From Polyangia bacterium (GTDB lineage: Bacteria > Myxococcota_A > Polyangia > Fen-1088), in NCBI GenBank assembly GCA_036268875.1, contig DATATI010000046.1, positions 1 through 64,000 of the forward strand: a stretch of 64,000 nt of DNA, in the 5' to 3' direction. Positions 47,082 to 54,588 of the stretch are shown piece after piece (positions within the stretch are counted from its first letter, which is position 1; every line of letters starts with the position of its first letter). The notes beneath the pieces are model-generated. The model was not told the DNA's origin. It ran no database searches and saw only the letters and a program-made list of their open reading frames with translations. The translations under genes were made by a program, and so were the position numbers.

Positions 47082-49655
47082 ATGCTACCGCTGCTCTTCA
47101 TGCTTCGGGTTCGCCGCCGGCCCGTCGGAATCGCCGCTGGTCTCGTCCTGGGCGTTGTTCTCAGCGGCGCGGCGGCGCGCGCCCAGACGGACGGCGGCGC
47201 ACCGTTGGCGGCGGCACCGCCGGCCGAGACGCTGACCGCACCGACGCTGACCGCTCACCCGGAGGCGCCCTATCCCGCCGACGCGCTGGCAACAAAAGTC
47301 GAAGGCAACGTCGGCCTGGAGTTGGATCTCGACGCCGCCGGCCATGTCACGGGCGTTCGGGTGACGGCGCCGGCCGGCCACGGCTTCGACGAAGCGGCGG
47401 TGGAAGCCGCGCGACACTTCATCTTCCAGCCGGCCATGCGGCAAGGCGTCCCGGTGGCTTCGACAGTGCGGTTCACCTACGAATTCCATCTGCCGCGTCC
47501 CTCGCCCACGCCGCCGCCACCGGCCGCGCCTCCGCCGGCACCGGCGCCCGGCGAAGGAGCTCACGGCGGCCCTACCCAATCGACGCAGGTGCTGGCCTCA
47601 AAGCCGATCAGCGCTGCCTCTTCGTTCTCGGTGCAGGATCGCGATTTTCAACTGCGGCCCATCGCCAGCGTGCAGGACATCCTGCGCGTGACACCCGGGC
47701 TGGTGATGGTCCAGCACTCGGGCGGCGGCAAGGCGAACCAGTATTTTCTGCGCGGCTTCGACGCCGACCACGGCACCGACCTGGCACTGTCGATCGACGG
47801 CGTGCCGATCAACCTGGTGTCGCACGCGCACGGCCAGGGATTCGCCGACACCAACTTCATCATTCCCGAGGTGGTGGAACGCGTGGAGATCACCAAGGGC
47901 CCTTACTTCGCCAACCAGGGTGACTTTGCCACCGCCGGCGCGGTCAATATGGTTTCGCGCGACGCCTTCGAACACAGCGCAGCGGCCCTGGGTCTGGTGG
48001 ATTCGCCCGGCCATGGTTCGGCCGGGTATCGTGGCTTGCTCATCGCCAGCCCCCGATTCGACGACCTCCCCCTGCAGGCCACTTTCGCCGCAGAGATCGG
48101 CCGGTCGAACGGCCCCTTCGACAACCCGGAAGGCTGGGACAAGTACAAGCTATTCAACAAGCTGACGGTCCACCCGACGCCGGTCTCCAGCGTTTCGCTG
48201 ACCGAGGTGAGTTACGCCAGCAACTGGCACGGCTCGGGCCAGATCCCGGCGCGCGCCGTCAACCAGGGGCTCATCACCCGCTTTGGCTCGCTGGATCCCG
48301 ACGAAGGCGGCAACACCGCCCGCCATCAGCTGGCCTTGAGTTACCGCCTGCGGCCCTCCGACACCAGCGACCTGCGGGTGATGGCCTATGTCGGCACGTA
48401 TCGATTCAATCTGTTCTCGAATTTCACGCTCTATCTCCGCGATCCGATCGACGGCGACGAGATCGAACAGATCGATCGCCGCACGTTCTACGGCGGCAAG
48501 TTGAGTTACCGGATCGTGCACCGCCTGCGCGCCGTCACGTTCGATTCAACCATCGGCGCCGACACCCGCAGCGACGATATCCAAGAAGAACTGTGGGACA
48601 CCGTGCACCGCCAGCAGACCACCGCGGTGCGCAGCAACGACGTCCACGAGACGTTCATCGGCGCCTACCTCAACGAAGAGATCACGCCCTCCCGCTGGCT
48701 GCGTGCCGACGTCGGCGGCCGCGCTGATCTGCTGTCGTTCGCCGTCGACAACCGACTGGCGACAAGCGATCCCACCGCGCCGGCCAGCGGCGTCGACAGC
48801 GCGCACCAGTTCAGCCCGAAGGCGAGCTTGATCGTCACCCCGCTGGATCGCCCCCATGTGCAGCTGGATGTCTACGCCAACTACGGCCACGGTTTTCATT
48901 CCAACGACGTGCGCGGCGTGTTTGCCCAGCCGGCGGTGACTCCCCTGGCGCGCGCCAAAGGCGAAGAGGTCGGCAGCCGCGCCCGGTTTTTTGGCCGTTG
49001 GGATCTGGCGGCCGCCGTTTGGCAGCTGGATCTGGCCAGCGAGACGGTGTGGAACGGCGACGACGGCACCACCGCTGTCAGTGACCCCACCAACCGCAAA
49101 GGGATCGAGATCGAAAGCCGATACGAAGTGACGCCCTGGCTGGCCGCCGATATGGAACTGACCTTCACCCGGTCGCACTTCACCACCGACCGGGAAAACG
49201 GCGGCGGCTTGGCCCTGGCCCCGAAGAAGACCTGGGCCGGCGGGCTGGCCGGACGTCACGCCATCGGGCCCGGCGTGGCCAGGGCGGGCCTGCGTTTCTA
49301 CGGCATCGGCGATCGCCCCGCCACCGACGACGGCGCACTGATCGCGCCGGGTTTCACCCAGTTCGATCTGCACGTTGGCTATCGACACCGCTGGTTTGAT
49401 ATCGCCTTCGACATCGAGAATCTGCTGAACGGCGACTTCCGTTCGGCGCAATTCGCCACTGTCAGCCGGCTGCGCAACGAGCCCGCGGTGGGCGCGCCGG
49501 TGCCGCCGCAATTTTCGTGCGGCAGCAACGCCAGGCCGGCCGCAGCGCCCGGCGGTGGTCCGGCAGGCGGGCGGTTCTTCGGGTGCGAAGACGTCAACTA
49601 CACGCCGGCGTACCCGCTGACGGTGCGGCTGATGGCGACGATCTTTCTCGACTGA
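47082..49655 (+). CDS. TonB-dependent receptor with built-in TonB C-terminal domain
   Basis: This 857-residue outer-membrane receptor has a signal peptide (GIAAGLVLGVVLSGAAARAQ). A TonB_C-like domain follows (about 45-130): AKVEGNVGLELDLDAAGHV-like KVEGNVGLELDLDAAG, then AVEAARHFIFQPAMRQGVPV. A Pro-rich linker leads to the plug (about 165-290, SVQDILRVTPGLVMVQH, FLRGFDADHGTDLALSIDGVPIN, VVERVEITKGPYFANQGDF). The rest is a 22-strand type barrel to the C-terminus. The substrate is unknown. I chose the ATG at 47082; another at 47100 is possible. Such TonB-receptor fusions place an energy-transducer fold in the periplasm next to the plug. Confidence 0.9.
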   Translation: MLPLLFMLRVRRRPVGIAAGLVLGVVLSGAAARAQTDGGAPLAAAPPAETLTAPTLTAHPEAPYPADALATKVEGNVGLELDLDAAGHVTGVRVTAPAGHGFDEAAVEAARHFIFQPAMRQGVPVASTVRFTYEFHLPRPSPTPPPPAAPPPAPAPGEGAHGGPTQSTQVLASKPISAASSFSVQDRDFQLRPIASVQDILRVTPGLVMVQHSGGGKANQYFLRGFDADHGTDLALSIDGVPINLVSHAHGQGFADTNFIIPEVVERVEITKGPYFANQGDFATAGAVNMVSRDAFEHSAAALGLVDSPGHGSAGYRGLLIASPRFDDLPLQATFAAEIGRSNGPFDNPEGWDKYKLFNKLTVHPTPVSSVSLTEVSYASNWHGSGQIPARAVNQGLITRFGSLDPDEGGNTARHQLALSYRLRPSDTSDLRVMAYVGTYRFNLFSNFTLYLRDPIDGDEIEQIDRRTFYGGKLSYRIVHRLRAVTFDSTIGADTRSDDIQEELWDTVHRQQTTAVRSNDVHETFIGAYLNEEITPSRWLRADVGGRADLLSFAVDNRLATSDPTAPASGVDSAHQFSPKASLIVTPLDRPHVQLDVYANYGHGFHSNDVRGVFAQPAVTPLARAKGEEVGSRARFFGRWDLAAAVWQLDLASETVWNGDDGTTAVSDPTNRKGIEIESRYEVTPWLAADMELTFTRSHFTTDRENGGGLALAPKKTWAGGLAGRHAIGPGVARAGLRFYGIGDRPATDDGALIAPGFTQFDLHVGYRHRWFDIAFDIENLLNGDFRSAQFATVSRLRNEPAVGAPVPPQFSCGSNARPAAAPGGGPAGGRFFGCEDVNYTPAYPLTVRLMATIFLD

Positions 49656-49723
49656 CGCGGGCGGGGTGGGCCCACCCGACGGGATTGCCGGCACTGTCGA
49701 AAGTCAGCCGACGATGCGGACTT

Positions 49724-49918
49724 TTATTGACCGGACTTGGCGGAGCCGGGTGTCGGACCGCTGCCGGGCGGACGAGGCTGACCCGGGCGGGCAAATCCCG
49801 GCGAGCTCCAACCGGTTCGCCGCTTGCGAAAGGAACTCTTGGTGGTGGGCGGCGCGGCCTGCTCACGCGCCGCTTGTTGCGCGATGATGGCGGCCCGTTT
49901 GTCTTCGCCTTTACCCAC
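49724..49918 (-). CDS. Possible small basic protein overlapping the 49.9 kb gene
   Basis: A possible 64-residue protein begins with a GTG at 49918 (VGKGEDKRAAIIAQQAAREQAA) and runs into a Pro/Gly/Ser/Arg tail (SPGFARPGQPRPPGSG). Its start overlaps the stop of the gene upstream by eight bases. No family is recognised. The amphipathic helix at the front looks like real protein, while the tail may be composition only. Confidence 0.35.
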   Translation of the reverse strand: MGKGEDKRAAIIAQQAAREQAAPPTTKSSFRKRRTGWSSPGFARPGQPRPPGSGPTPGSAKSGQ

Positions 49919-50186
49919 GATCGATCTCGTGATCTTTGAAGGAGACAACCGGAAGACGCGCCGAGGCCGGCGTCAGCGCGAGAACCTCTAGCCCTTTGAG
50001 GTGCTTCTTCGCTTTCACCGCACGAACCAAAAGCGCCACCAGAACCGGCGAGGCCATCGCTTCGTCGCCGTCGATGTCAGGGAGAGCCGCCACCGCAGCG
50101 TCAAGATCGTTCCGCGCGTCGTCCAGATTCTTGCGCGCAGCGGCGACCTCCGCGGCCCCGCCGCGCTCCCGTCCTTTGGTCTCCAT
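49911..50186 (-). CDS. Small helical hypothetical protein with duplicated leader
   Basis: This 91-residue, charged, mostly helical protein starts METKGRERGGAAEVAAARKNL and contains DDARNDLDAAVAALPDIDGD, then VLVALLVRAVKAKKHLKGL. It ends in VSFKDHEIDRG. A coiled-coil-like first half is likely; no family is recognised. CGGAGG precedes the ATG at 50186. The 48 bases around its start are almost identical, in inverted orientation, to those of the divergent HPF/RaiA-like gene, which suggests shared regulation. Confidence 0.7.
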   Translation of the reverse strand: METKGRERGGAAEVAAARKNLDDARNDLDAAVAALPDIDGDEAMASPVLVALLVRAVKAKKHLKGLEVLALTPASARLPVVSFKDHEIDRG

Positions 50187-50229
50187 GGTGTCCTCCGTTG
50201 GCGGGGTCCACCAGGTCGCTACGCTGGCC
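50182..50229 (-). repeat. Leader repeat, copy 1 (start region of the 91-residue gene)
   Basis: Read on the minus strand, this 48-base stretch is GGCCAGCG, then TAGCGACCTGGTGGACCC, then CGCCAA, then CGGAGGACACCATGGA, with the ATG of the gene. It matches copy 2 (50443-50488) at about 41 positions, including identical 18- and 16-base blocks. It covers the ribosome site and start codon. Confidence 0.85.
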
Positions 50230-50442
50230 GCACATTCAATCGTCACTCCGCGACGGCGATTGTAGCTAATACCTACACGGCAGGTGTTGGTTGCGCAAGG
50301 AAGGTTGGCAGAATCTTGGCTGCTAGCGGCGTCGATCGCCTGCAAAACCCTTACCGCCCACGGAAACGTTCCTTGCCAACGGTGGTCGCGTGGAGTAGCA
50401 ATTCACGGCTGCAGTCCGGTGTGGATTGGCCTGCAGATGATT

Positions 50443-50488
50443 GGCCAGCCTAGCGACCTGGTGGACCCGCCTCGGAGGACACCATGGA
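50443..50488 (+). repeat. Leader repeat, copy 2 (start region of the HPF/RaiA-like gene)
   Basis: On the plus strand this reads GGCCAGCC, TAGCGACCTGGTGGACCC, GCCT, CGGAGGACACCATGGA, ending inside the gene. Together with copy 1 it flanks a 213-base spacer shared by the two divergent genes. The spacer itself shows no other clear repeat or gene. Confidence 0.85.
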
Positions 50489-50870
50489 AAACGTTGTTGG
50501 CTGCCAGATAACTTTTGCTGGCATGGACGGCACAGAGCCGGTCCGGACCGAGATCCACGCCTGGCTCTTGCGTCTCGGCCTGCAAATGGCCCAGGTGAAA
50601 AACGCCCATGTCTTTGTCGAGGGTGTTGACGAAAATCGCAAGCTTCGCGCGCACCGGGTGCGAATGGATCTGTCCATGCTGGACGGCGCGGCGGTGACTG
50701 TGGCGCACGATCATCCGGCCAATGGCTCTCACGAAGACGTCTTTGTGGCCGTTCGCAATGCATTTCGGGCGGCGCGCCGTGAATTGGAAGAGTGGGGAAA
50801 AAAGCGCTCGTCGGTCGAGCCGATCGACACCACCGTCGGCGGCCCGGCCATCGTTCTGACGCCGTCTTAA
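50484..50870 (+). CDS. HPF/RaiA-like ribosome-associated protein
   Basis: This 128-residue protein resembles the S30AE fold of hibernation factors (HPF/RaiA), which bind the 30S decoding centre and silence ribosomes in stress. The pattern includes GTEPVRTEIHAWLLRLGLQMAQ, a beta strand NAHVFVEGV, the turn RKLRAHRVRMDLSML, and a C-terminal helix DVFVAVRNAFRAARRELEEW. The short tail (after about residue 105) lacks the long dimerisation domain. CGGAGG sits inside the duplicated leader. It heads a short operon with a retropepsin-type gene 16 bases downstream. The family call is by pattern only. Confidence 0.75.
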   Translation: MENVVGCQITFAGMDGTEPVRTEIHAWLLRLGLQMAQVKNAHVFVEGVDENRKLRAHRVRMDLSMLDGAAVTVAHDHPANGSHEDVFVAVRNAFRAARRELEEWGKKRSSVEPIDTTVGGPAIVLTPS

Positions 50871-50886
50871 CCGGGTCCCACCAAGG

Positions 50887-51744
50887 ATGCCCATCGTCGA
50901 TGCTCGCTATGACCGAGGGCAGTTCTTCATACCGCTCAGTCTCAACGGCTCGATGCCCCATCATTTCATCCTCGACACCGGGGCCGGAATCAGCGCCATC
51001 GACGCCGCGCTGGCCGTCAACCTGGAGCTTCCCATCATCGGGCGCACAGAGCTGGCTGGTACGGGTGGCGTGTTCGACGTCGACAAGGTCCGCATCGGCC
51101 GCATGCAGCCGCTGCGACGCGGGCGCGGTGTCGATGAACTGGCCTGGTACGGCCTGACGCCGACGGTGCAGGACCTCAGCGCCTTCGTCATTCCGGGCAT
51201 CGACGTGGGCGAAGCGGGACTGCTAGGAAATGACTATCTGCAAAGCTTCATCCTGCAGATGCAGTTCAACCCGCCGCTGCTGGAGATCACCCGTCCCACC
51301 GGTTTTTTTCCGCCGGGCACCGACCCGCAACGATTCATTCCGTTTTCTCTCGACCGAAACACCATCGTTCGCGTCAAGGCGACTCTCGACGGCTGGATGG
51401 AAACGGAGCTTCGGTTCGACACCGGCAGCGCCACCATGACCATCGAAGGACCGTACCTGAACATCACCCGCACCATGTGGCAGGCGCTGTGCGCCCGCCA
51501 TCCCGAATACCGGGTTCATCATCAGCTGGTGGCCAACGGCATCGGTGGCCCGGTCGAGCTGGACGTCGGACGCGTCAGCCGATTTGATCTGGGCCCGCTG
51601 CACTTTGGCGAGACCAGCGTGGTGATCCAGCCGCCCTCAGGAATCTTCGCCAGCCCCGATGCCATCGGTTTCGTCGCGTTGAATCTGTTCGAGGGGGATC
51701 AATGGCTGACTTTCGATTACCCTAACGGACGGCTTTATCTGTGA
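50887..51744 (+). CDS. Tandem retropepsin-like aspartic protease
   Basis: This 285-residue soluble protein carries two retropepsin-like halves. The first catalytic-type motif is ILDTGAGISAIDA with Asp30; the second is RFDTGSATMTIEG with Asp178. Hydrophobic family segments such as GLLGNDYLQSF and FVALNLFEGDQWLTF follow each half. Most bacterial retropepsin-like proteins have one DTG; two in one chain recall pepsin's two-lobed form. There is no signal peptide. It sits between the HPF/RaiA-like gene and a 63-residue gene, with 16- and 17-base gaps. Protease activity is unproven. Confidence 0.8.
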   Translation: MPIVDARYDRGQFFIPLSLNGSMPHHFILDTGAGISAIDAALAVNLELPIIGRTELAGTGGVFDVDKVRIGRMQPLRRGRGVDELAWYGLTPTVQDLSAFVIPGIDVGEAGLLGNDYLQSFILQMQFNPPLLEITRPTGFFPPGTDPQRFIPFSLDRNTIVRVKATLDGWMETELRFDTGSATMTIEGPYLNITRTMWQALCARHPEYRVHHQLVANGIGGPVELDVGRVSRFDLGPLHFGETSVVIQPPSGIFASPDAIGFVALNLFEGDQWLTFDYPNGRLYL

Positions 51745-51761
51745 CACCAGGAGAATGCGGA

Positions 51762-51953
51762 ATGTCTTCCAAGGATCGTGTGACCGTGGCCAGCGAAAAG
51801 GCTGATTTCATCGCCGACCGGATCGGCCTCGGCATCCCCGCGCCCGAGGGCGAAGTGCGCGAGCTGGCCCGGCTCCTGCGCCAGATCGCCGCCGAGATCG
51901 GCGCCGGTCCCAAACGGCCCGGCGTGGTCCGCCCCTTCAGCCTGCGGCGATAG
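51762..51953 (+). CDS. Small hypothetical protein after the retropepsin gene
   Basis: This 63-residue protein starts MSSKDRVTVASEKADFIAD and contains EVRELARLLRQIAAEIGAG. It is helical, with a basic Pro-containing tail (PKRPGVVRPFSLRR). No family is recognised. CCAGGAGAA precedes the ATG at 51762; a GTG seven codons earlier overlaps the protease stop but is less likely. It ends the three-gene run before rpoZ. Confidence 0.55.
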   Translation: MSSKDRVTVASEKADFIADRIGLGIPAPEGEVRELARLLRQIAAEIGAGPKRPGVVRPFSLRR

Positions 51954-51984
51954 GCGCGGCAGAGGCCACTGCCAGAAACGCTTC

Positions 51985-52013
51985 TTGCATATACCGGGCC
52001 CCCGGCATAGGGT
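51985..52013 (+). promoter_or_regulatory. Candidate promoter upstream of rpoZ
   Basis: TTGCAT (51985-51990) and TAGGGT (52008-52013) are separated by 17 bases, 85 bases before the rpoZ start. A CCGGG/CCCGG dyad lies in the spacer. The boxes are only moderate matches. Confidence 0.35.
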
Positions 52014-52097
52014 GTGGCGGTCAACAGGCGCTTTGGCCTGTGCTCCCAGAAGACAACACCGGCATGACGAACTGGTGATTCCACGCGGAGGATCCCA

Positions 52098-52412
52098 GTG
52101 GCTCGAATAACGGTTGAAGATTGTCTGTTGAACGTTCCCAATCGGTTCGCGCTGATCGTGCTCGCCACCGAACGGGCGCGCCAACTTGCTCGCAATGTGC
52201 GGCCGCTGGTCGCTAGCCACAACAAGGCGTGCGTGACCGCGCTGCGCGAGATCGCCGCCAACCGGGTCAAGTTCAACGAGAACGTTCCCGACGTGATCGC
52301 CGCCTTCATCGCCGAGGGCAAGGCCGCGCAAGGCACCCGCGGATCGCGCCGGAGCCAAGTCAACGCGGACCGCAAAGTCGGCAACCGCGCGCAGAGCCAC
52401 AACAAGGGCTAG
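52098..52412 (+). CDS. rpoZ: RNA polymerase omega subunit
   Basis: Omega is the small RNA polymerase subunit that wraps the beta-prime C-terminus and helps assembly. The 104-residue protein has the family front ARITVEDCLLNVPNRFALIVLATERARQLA and a conserved second helix (KACVTALREIAANRV). The C-terminal tail is basic and unstructured. The start is a GTG with GGAGG nearby. It usually sits with gmk/relA genes, but here its neighbours are a stress-type run and a decayed gene. Confidence 0.93.
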   Translation: MARITVEDCLLNVPNRFALIVLATERARQLARNVRPLVASHNKACVTALREIAANRVKFNENVPDVIAAFIAEGKAAQGTRGSRRSQVNADRKVGNRAQSHNKG

Positions 52413-52690
52413 CGCCACAGACCGAACAGCGCCGGCGCCACCAGAAAAAGCTGCCGCAGGGAAGGCTGCCGCGGCGGAGGGCGTGTCCGTCCAGCTGATC
52501 GTCGTCGCTCCAGTAGAACGCTTTCTGGCCGCCGACGCATTCCGCTTCCGGCGTGAAGGTGATGCCTTCGCAGTTCGAATTCGGCAGCGTGGCCGGGTGA
52601 TCGAAAACGGGGCCCACCTGAAAACGGCCGGCGGTGGCGACGACGCGCCGCTGTCCCGGATCTCGGATAGATCGCGCTGCTGGTTCACTT
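52409..52690 (-). pseudogene. Fragment of a phytase-like/secreted protein gene (3' end)
   Basis: The 383-base gap after rpoZ has a stretch that reads, on the minus strand, VVATAGRFQVGPVFDHPATL, then NCEGITFTPEAECVGGQKAF and YWSDDDQLDGHALRRGSLPC. It recalls the C-terminal part of esterase-like-phytase or similar secreted proteins. A frame change then gives a normal-looking end (RQLFLVAPALFGLWR, stop at 52409-52411), overlapping the rpoZ stop on the other strand. No start or N-terminal part exists upstream. A hairpin TGGTTCA-N9-TGAACCA is at 52681-52703. Confidence 0.5.
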
Positions 52691-52795
52691 TGTTTTTGAA
52701 CCAAGGCGGCGCTTGTCAACTTTGGTTGGCGAGCCTTAAAGTAACCGCGCAGTCACCAGCAATTCTTGCGATTCATTGTCAATCAATTGTTTCGA

Positions 52796-53743
52796 ATGAA
52801 AGCGTTCCTCATCATTGCAGGCGCGGCCCTGGCTATCTTCACCTGCGGGGCTGGCTGCCAGATCAACGAAGGAACCGACTTTGGCGGCGGCACCGGGGGC
52901 GTCACCACTGCACCGGGCGACACCATTGACGGCGGCACCAGCGACCCGAACAGTGGCGACGCAAGCAACACCGACGGCGCGGGCGACACCCCGTCGACCG
53001 CCGGCATGGGCGGCGCCATTGGCACCGGCGGCGCCGCTGCGACCACCGACGGCGGCACCGGCGGGACCACTGCAATTTCCGACGGCGGCAACACGGGCCC
53101 CAGCGTCTGCGACGGCACCGCGACGCGCATTCTGACTGCCGACAAGGCCAAGGTCGACAACTTCGAGGGCGCGACGCTGGATCCGGGCTGGTCGACGTTC
53201 AGCGACGTCGTGACCACGCCGGACATGGCAAAAATGATGGTTCAGAATGGAGGCGCCGTCGGCACCGCGCACGCTGGCCACTACGCCGGCATGGGCGCCC
53301 GCACACCGGCCATGGGCGGGTATGGCGTGGGCGCCGTTTACAACATGGCCATCGACAAGACCCGCGGCATTTATTGCGTGGATATCTCGCTGTTCGATGG
53401 CGTGACGTTCTGGGCAAAGGCCAATACCACCAGCACCGCGAGTAACACCCACAAGCTCAGCGTCAACTTCGTGCTGCCCGAGACCAATGCGGTCAGCGTC
53501 GGCGGCGACTGCCCGGACGCGTCGACGAAATGCTACGACCACCCGCGAACGACGGTGACACTGACCACCGATTGGGCGCAATACACCGTGGCCTTCGCCG
53601 AAGCCAGCGGCGGCTCGGCCACAGTGGGAAATCGCATCCAGGAGTTGGCCTTCCTGGGGCTCGATGCAAATTGGGATTATTCGATCGACGAAATCCAGCT
53701 GTACAAAGGCGCTCCGCCGACAGGGCCGGTGGTCACCAACTGA
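52796..53743 (+). CDS. Lipoprotein with CBM-like beta domain
   Basis: This 315-residue lipoprotein (GAALAIFTCGAGC, lipobox GAGC) has a Gly/Thr/Asp/Ala linker (about 25-105). A C-terminal jelly-roll domain resembles carbohydrate-binding or CIA30-type modules: VDNFEGATLDPGWSTF, FDGVTFWAKANTTSTAS, TTDWAQYTVAFAEASGG and LGLDANWDYSIDEIQLYKG. That order (FEG..., GVTFWA, W.QYTV, Y.IDEIQL) is typical. No catalytic motif is seen; it may bind polysaccharide at the surface. The ATG at 52796 lacks a clear ribosome site. Confidence 0.78.
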   Translation: MKAFLIIAGAALAIFTCGAGCQINEGTDFGGGTGGVTTAPGDTIDGGTSDPNSGDASNTDGAGDTPSTAGMGGAIGTGGAAATTDGGTGGTTAISDGGNTGPSVCDGTATRILTADKAKVDNFEGATLDPGWSTFSDVVTTPDMAKMMVQNGGAVGTAHAGHYAGMGARTPAMGGYGVGAVYNMAIDKTRGIYCVDISLFDGVTFWAKANTTSTASNTHKLSVNFVLPETNAVSVGGDCPDASTKCYDHPRTTVTLTTDWAQYTVAFAEASGGSATVGNRIQELAFLGLDANWDYSIDEIQLYKGAPPTGPVVTN

Positions 53744-53783
53744 CGCCCCTCTGCCCGAGGCTCTCCAGCGGAGCGCGCTTGAA

Positions 53784-54269
53784 TTAGGGGCGCTTGCCTT
53801 GTGCGGCCGCCGACTTGAAGAACTCCTCTTGGCGCTGCCCAATCTCGGCGGCCGTCAGGTCTTCCTTGCGCGTGGCGAACGACCAGCGATAACCGAATGG
53901 GTCAGTGATGGCGCCGAAGCGATCGCCCCAAAACTGATCACCGACCGACATCGTGGACTTCGCCCCCGCGGCGACCGCCCGGTTGTAAAGCGCATCGCAG
54001 TCTGCCACATAGATCCAGATGCCGGCCGGCGAGCCGCCGTAGGCCTGCGGGCCTTTGCCGTCCATGATCGGGTCGCTCATCATGATTCGCGAATCGCCGA
54101 TCTTGATCTCGGCGTGCATGATCTTGCCGTCGGGACCGGCGTTACGGGAAAGCTCCTCGGCGCCGAATGCCTTCTTGTACCAGTCGATCGCCTTCGCAGT
54201 GTCGTCAAGAGTCAAGACCGGCGTGATCGTGTGATAGCCCTCGGGAACCGCATGTTTCGCTTTGGCCAT
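53784..54269 (-). CDS. VOC family protein (glyoxalase/bleomycin-resistance fold, PhnB-like)
   Basis: This 161-residue protein has a VOC fold: YHTITPVLTLDDTAKAIDWYKKAFGAEEL at the front, IMHAEIKIGDSRIMMSD, then WIYVADCDALYNRAVAAGA and FWGDRFGAITDPFGYRWSFAT. That pattern matches PhnB/YfdX-type VOC proteins rather than a specific resistance enzyme. His and Glu metal-ligand candidates lie in MHAE. AAAGGAGGAG precedes the ATG at 54269. It converges on the preceding lipoprotein gene. Confidence 0.88.
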   Translation of the reverse strand: MAKAKHAVPEGYHTITPVLTLDDTAKAIDWYKKAFGAEELSRNAGPDGKIMHAEIKIGDSRIMMSDPIMDGKGPQAYGGSPAGIWIYVADCDALYNRAVAAGAKSTMSVGDQFWGDRFGAITDPFGYRWSFATRKEDLTAAEIGQRQEEFFKSAAAQGKRP

Positions 54270-54588
54270 GGCACTCCTCCTTTTCGCCATCCATTCCTAA
54301 CTCTTCTTGCCGTCAAAGGAAGCCCCGAATCTGCAACTGGGCCGGAAAGCGGGCGTCGTCTGAACTCACTGACGGGACGCTTGTCGGTACACGATCATCT
54401 GTCGTGCCAGCGACCCTGGGCATGGTCGGGCCATTCTGCTCTCCGGCCTCGAGCGGCGAGCCCTCAGGACAACCACGCAACGACGAAGGGCATGATTGCG
54501 TCGCACGACAGGCGACCTATCTTGCCCGCACATCAACGGGGCACCTTGCTTAGCCCCGACACTTTCTTTTTGAACAGAGGGCGTGGTC
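54270..54588. other. Intergenic region, nothing identified
   Basis: This 319-base gap lies between the divergent VOC and TIGR03118 genes and must hold both promoters. I see no clear promoter boxes, terminator, RNA gene or further coding sequence in it. AGAGGGCG before the plus-strand gene is its likely ribosome site. Confidence 0.5.

Noticed and set aside
49664-49677. Palindrome GGGTGGGCCCACCC after the TonB-receptor gene as terminator
   Set aside because: No loop and no T-run; it may be a protein-binding site, but nothing supports that.
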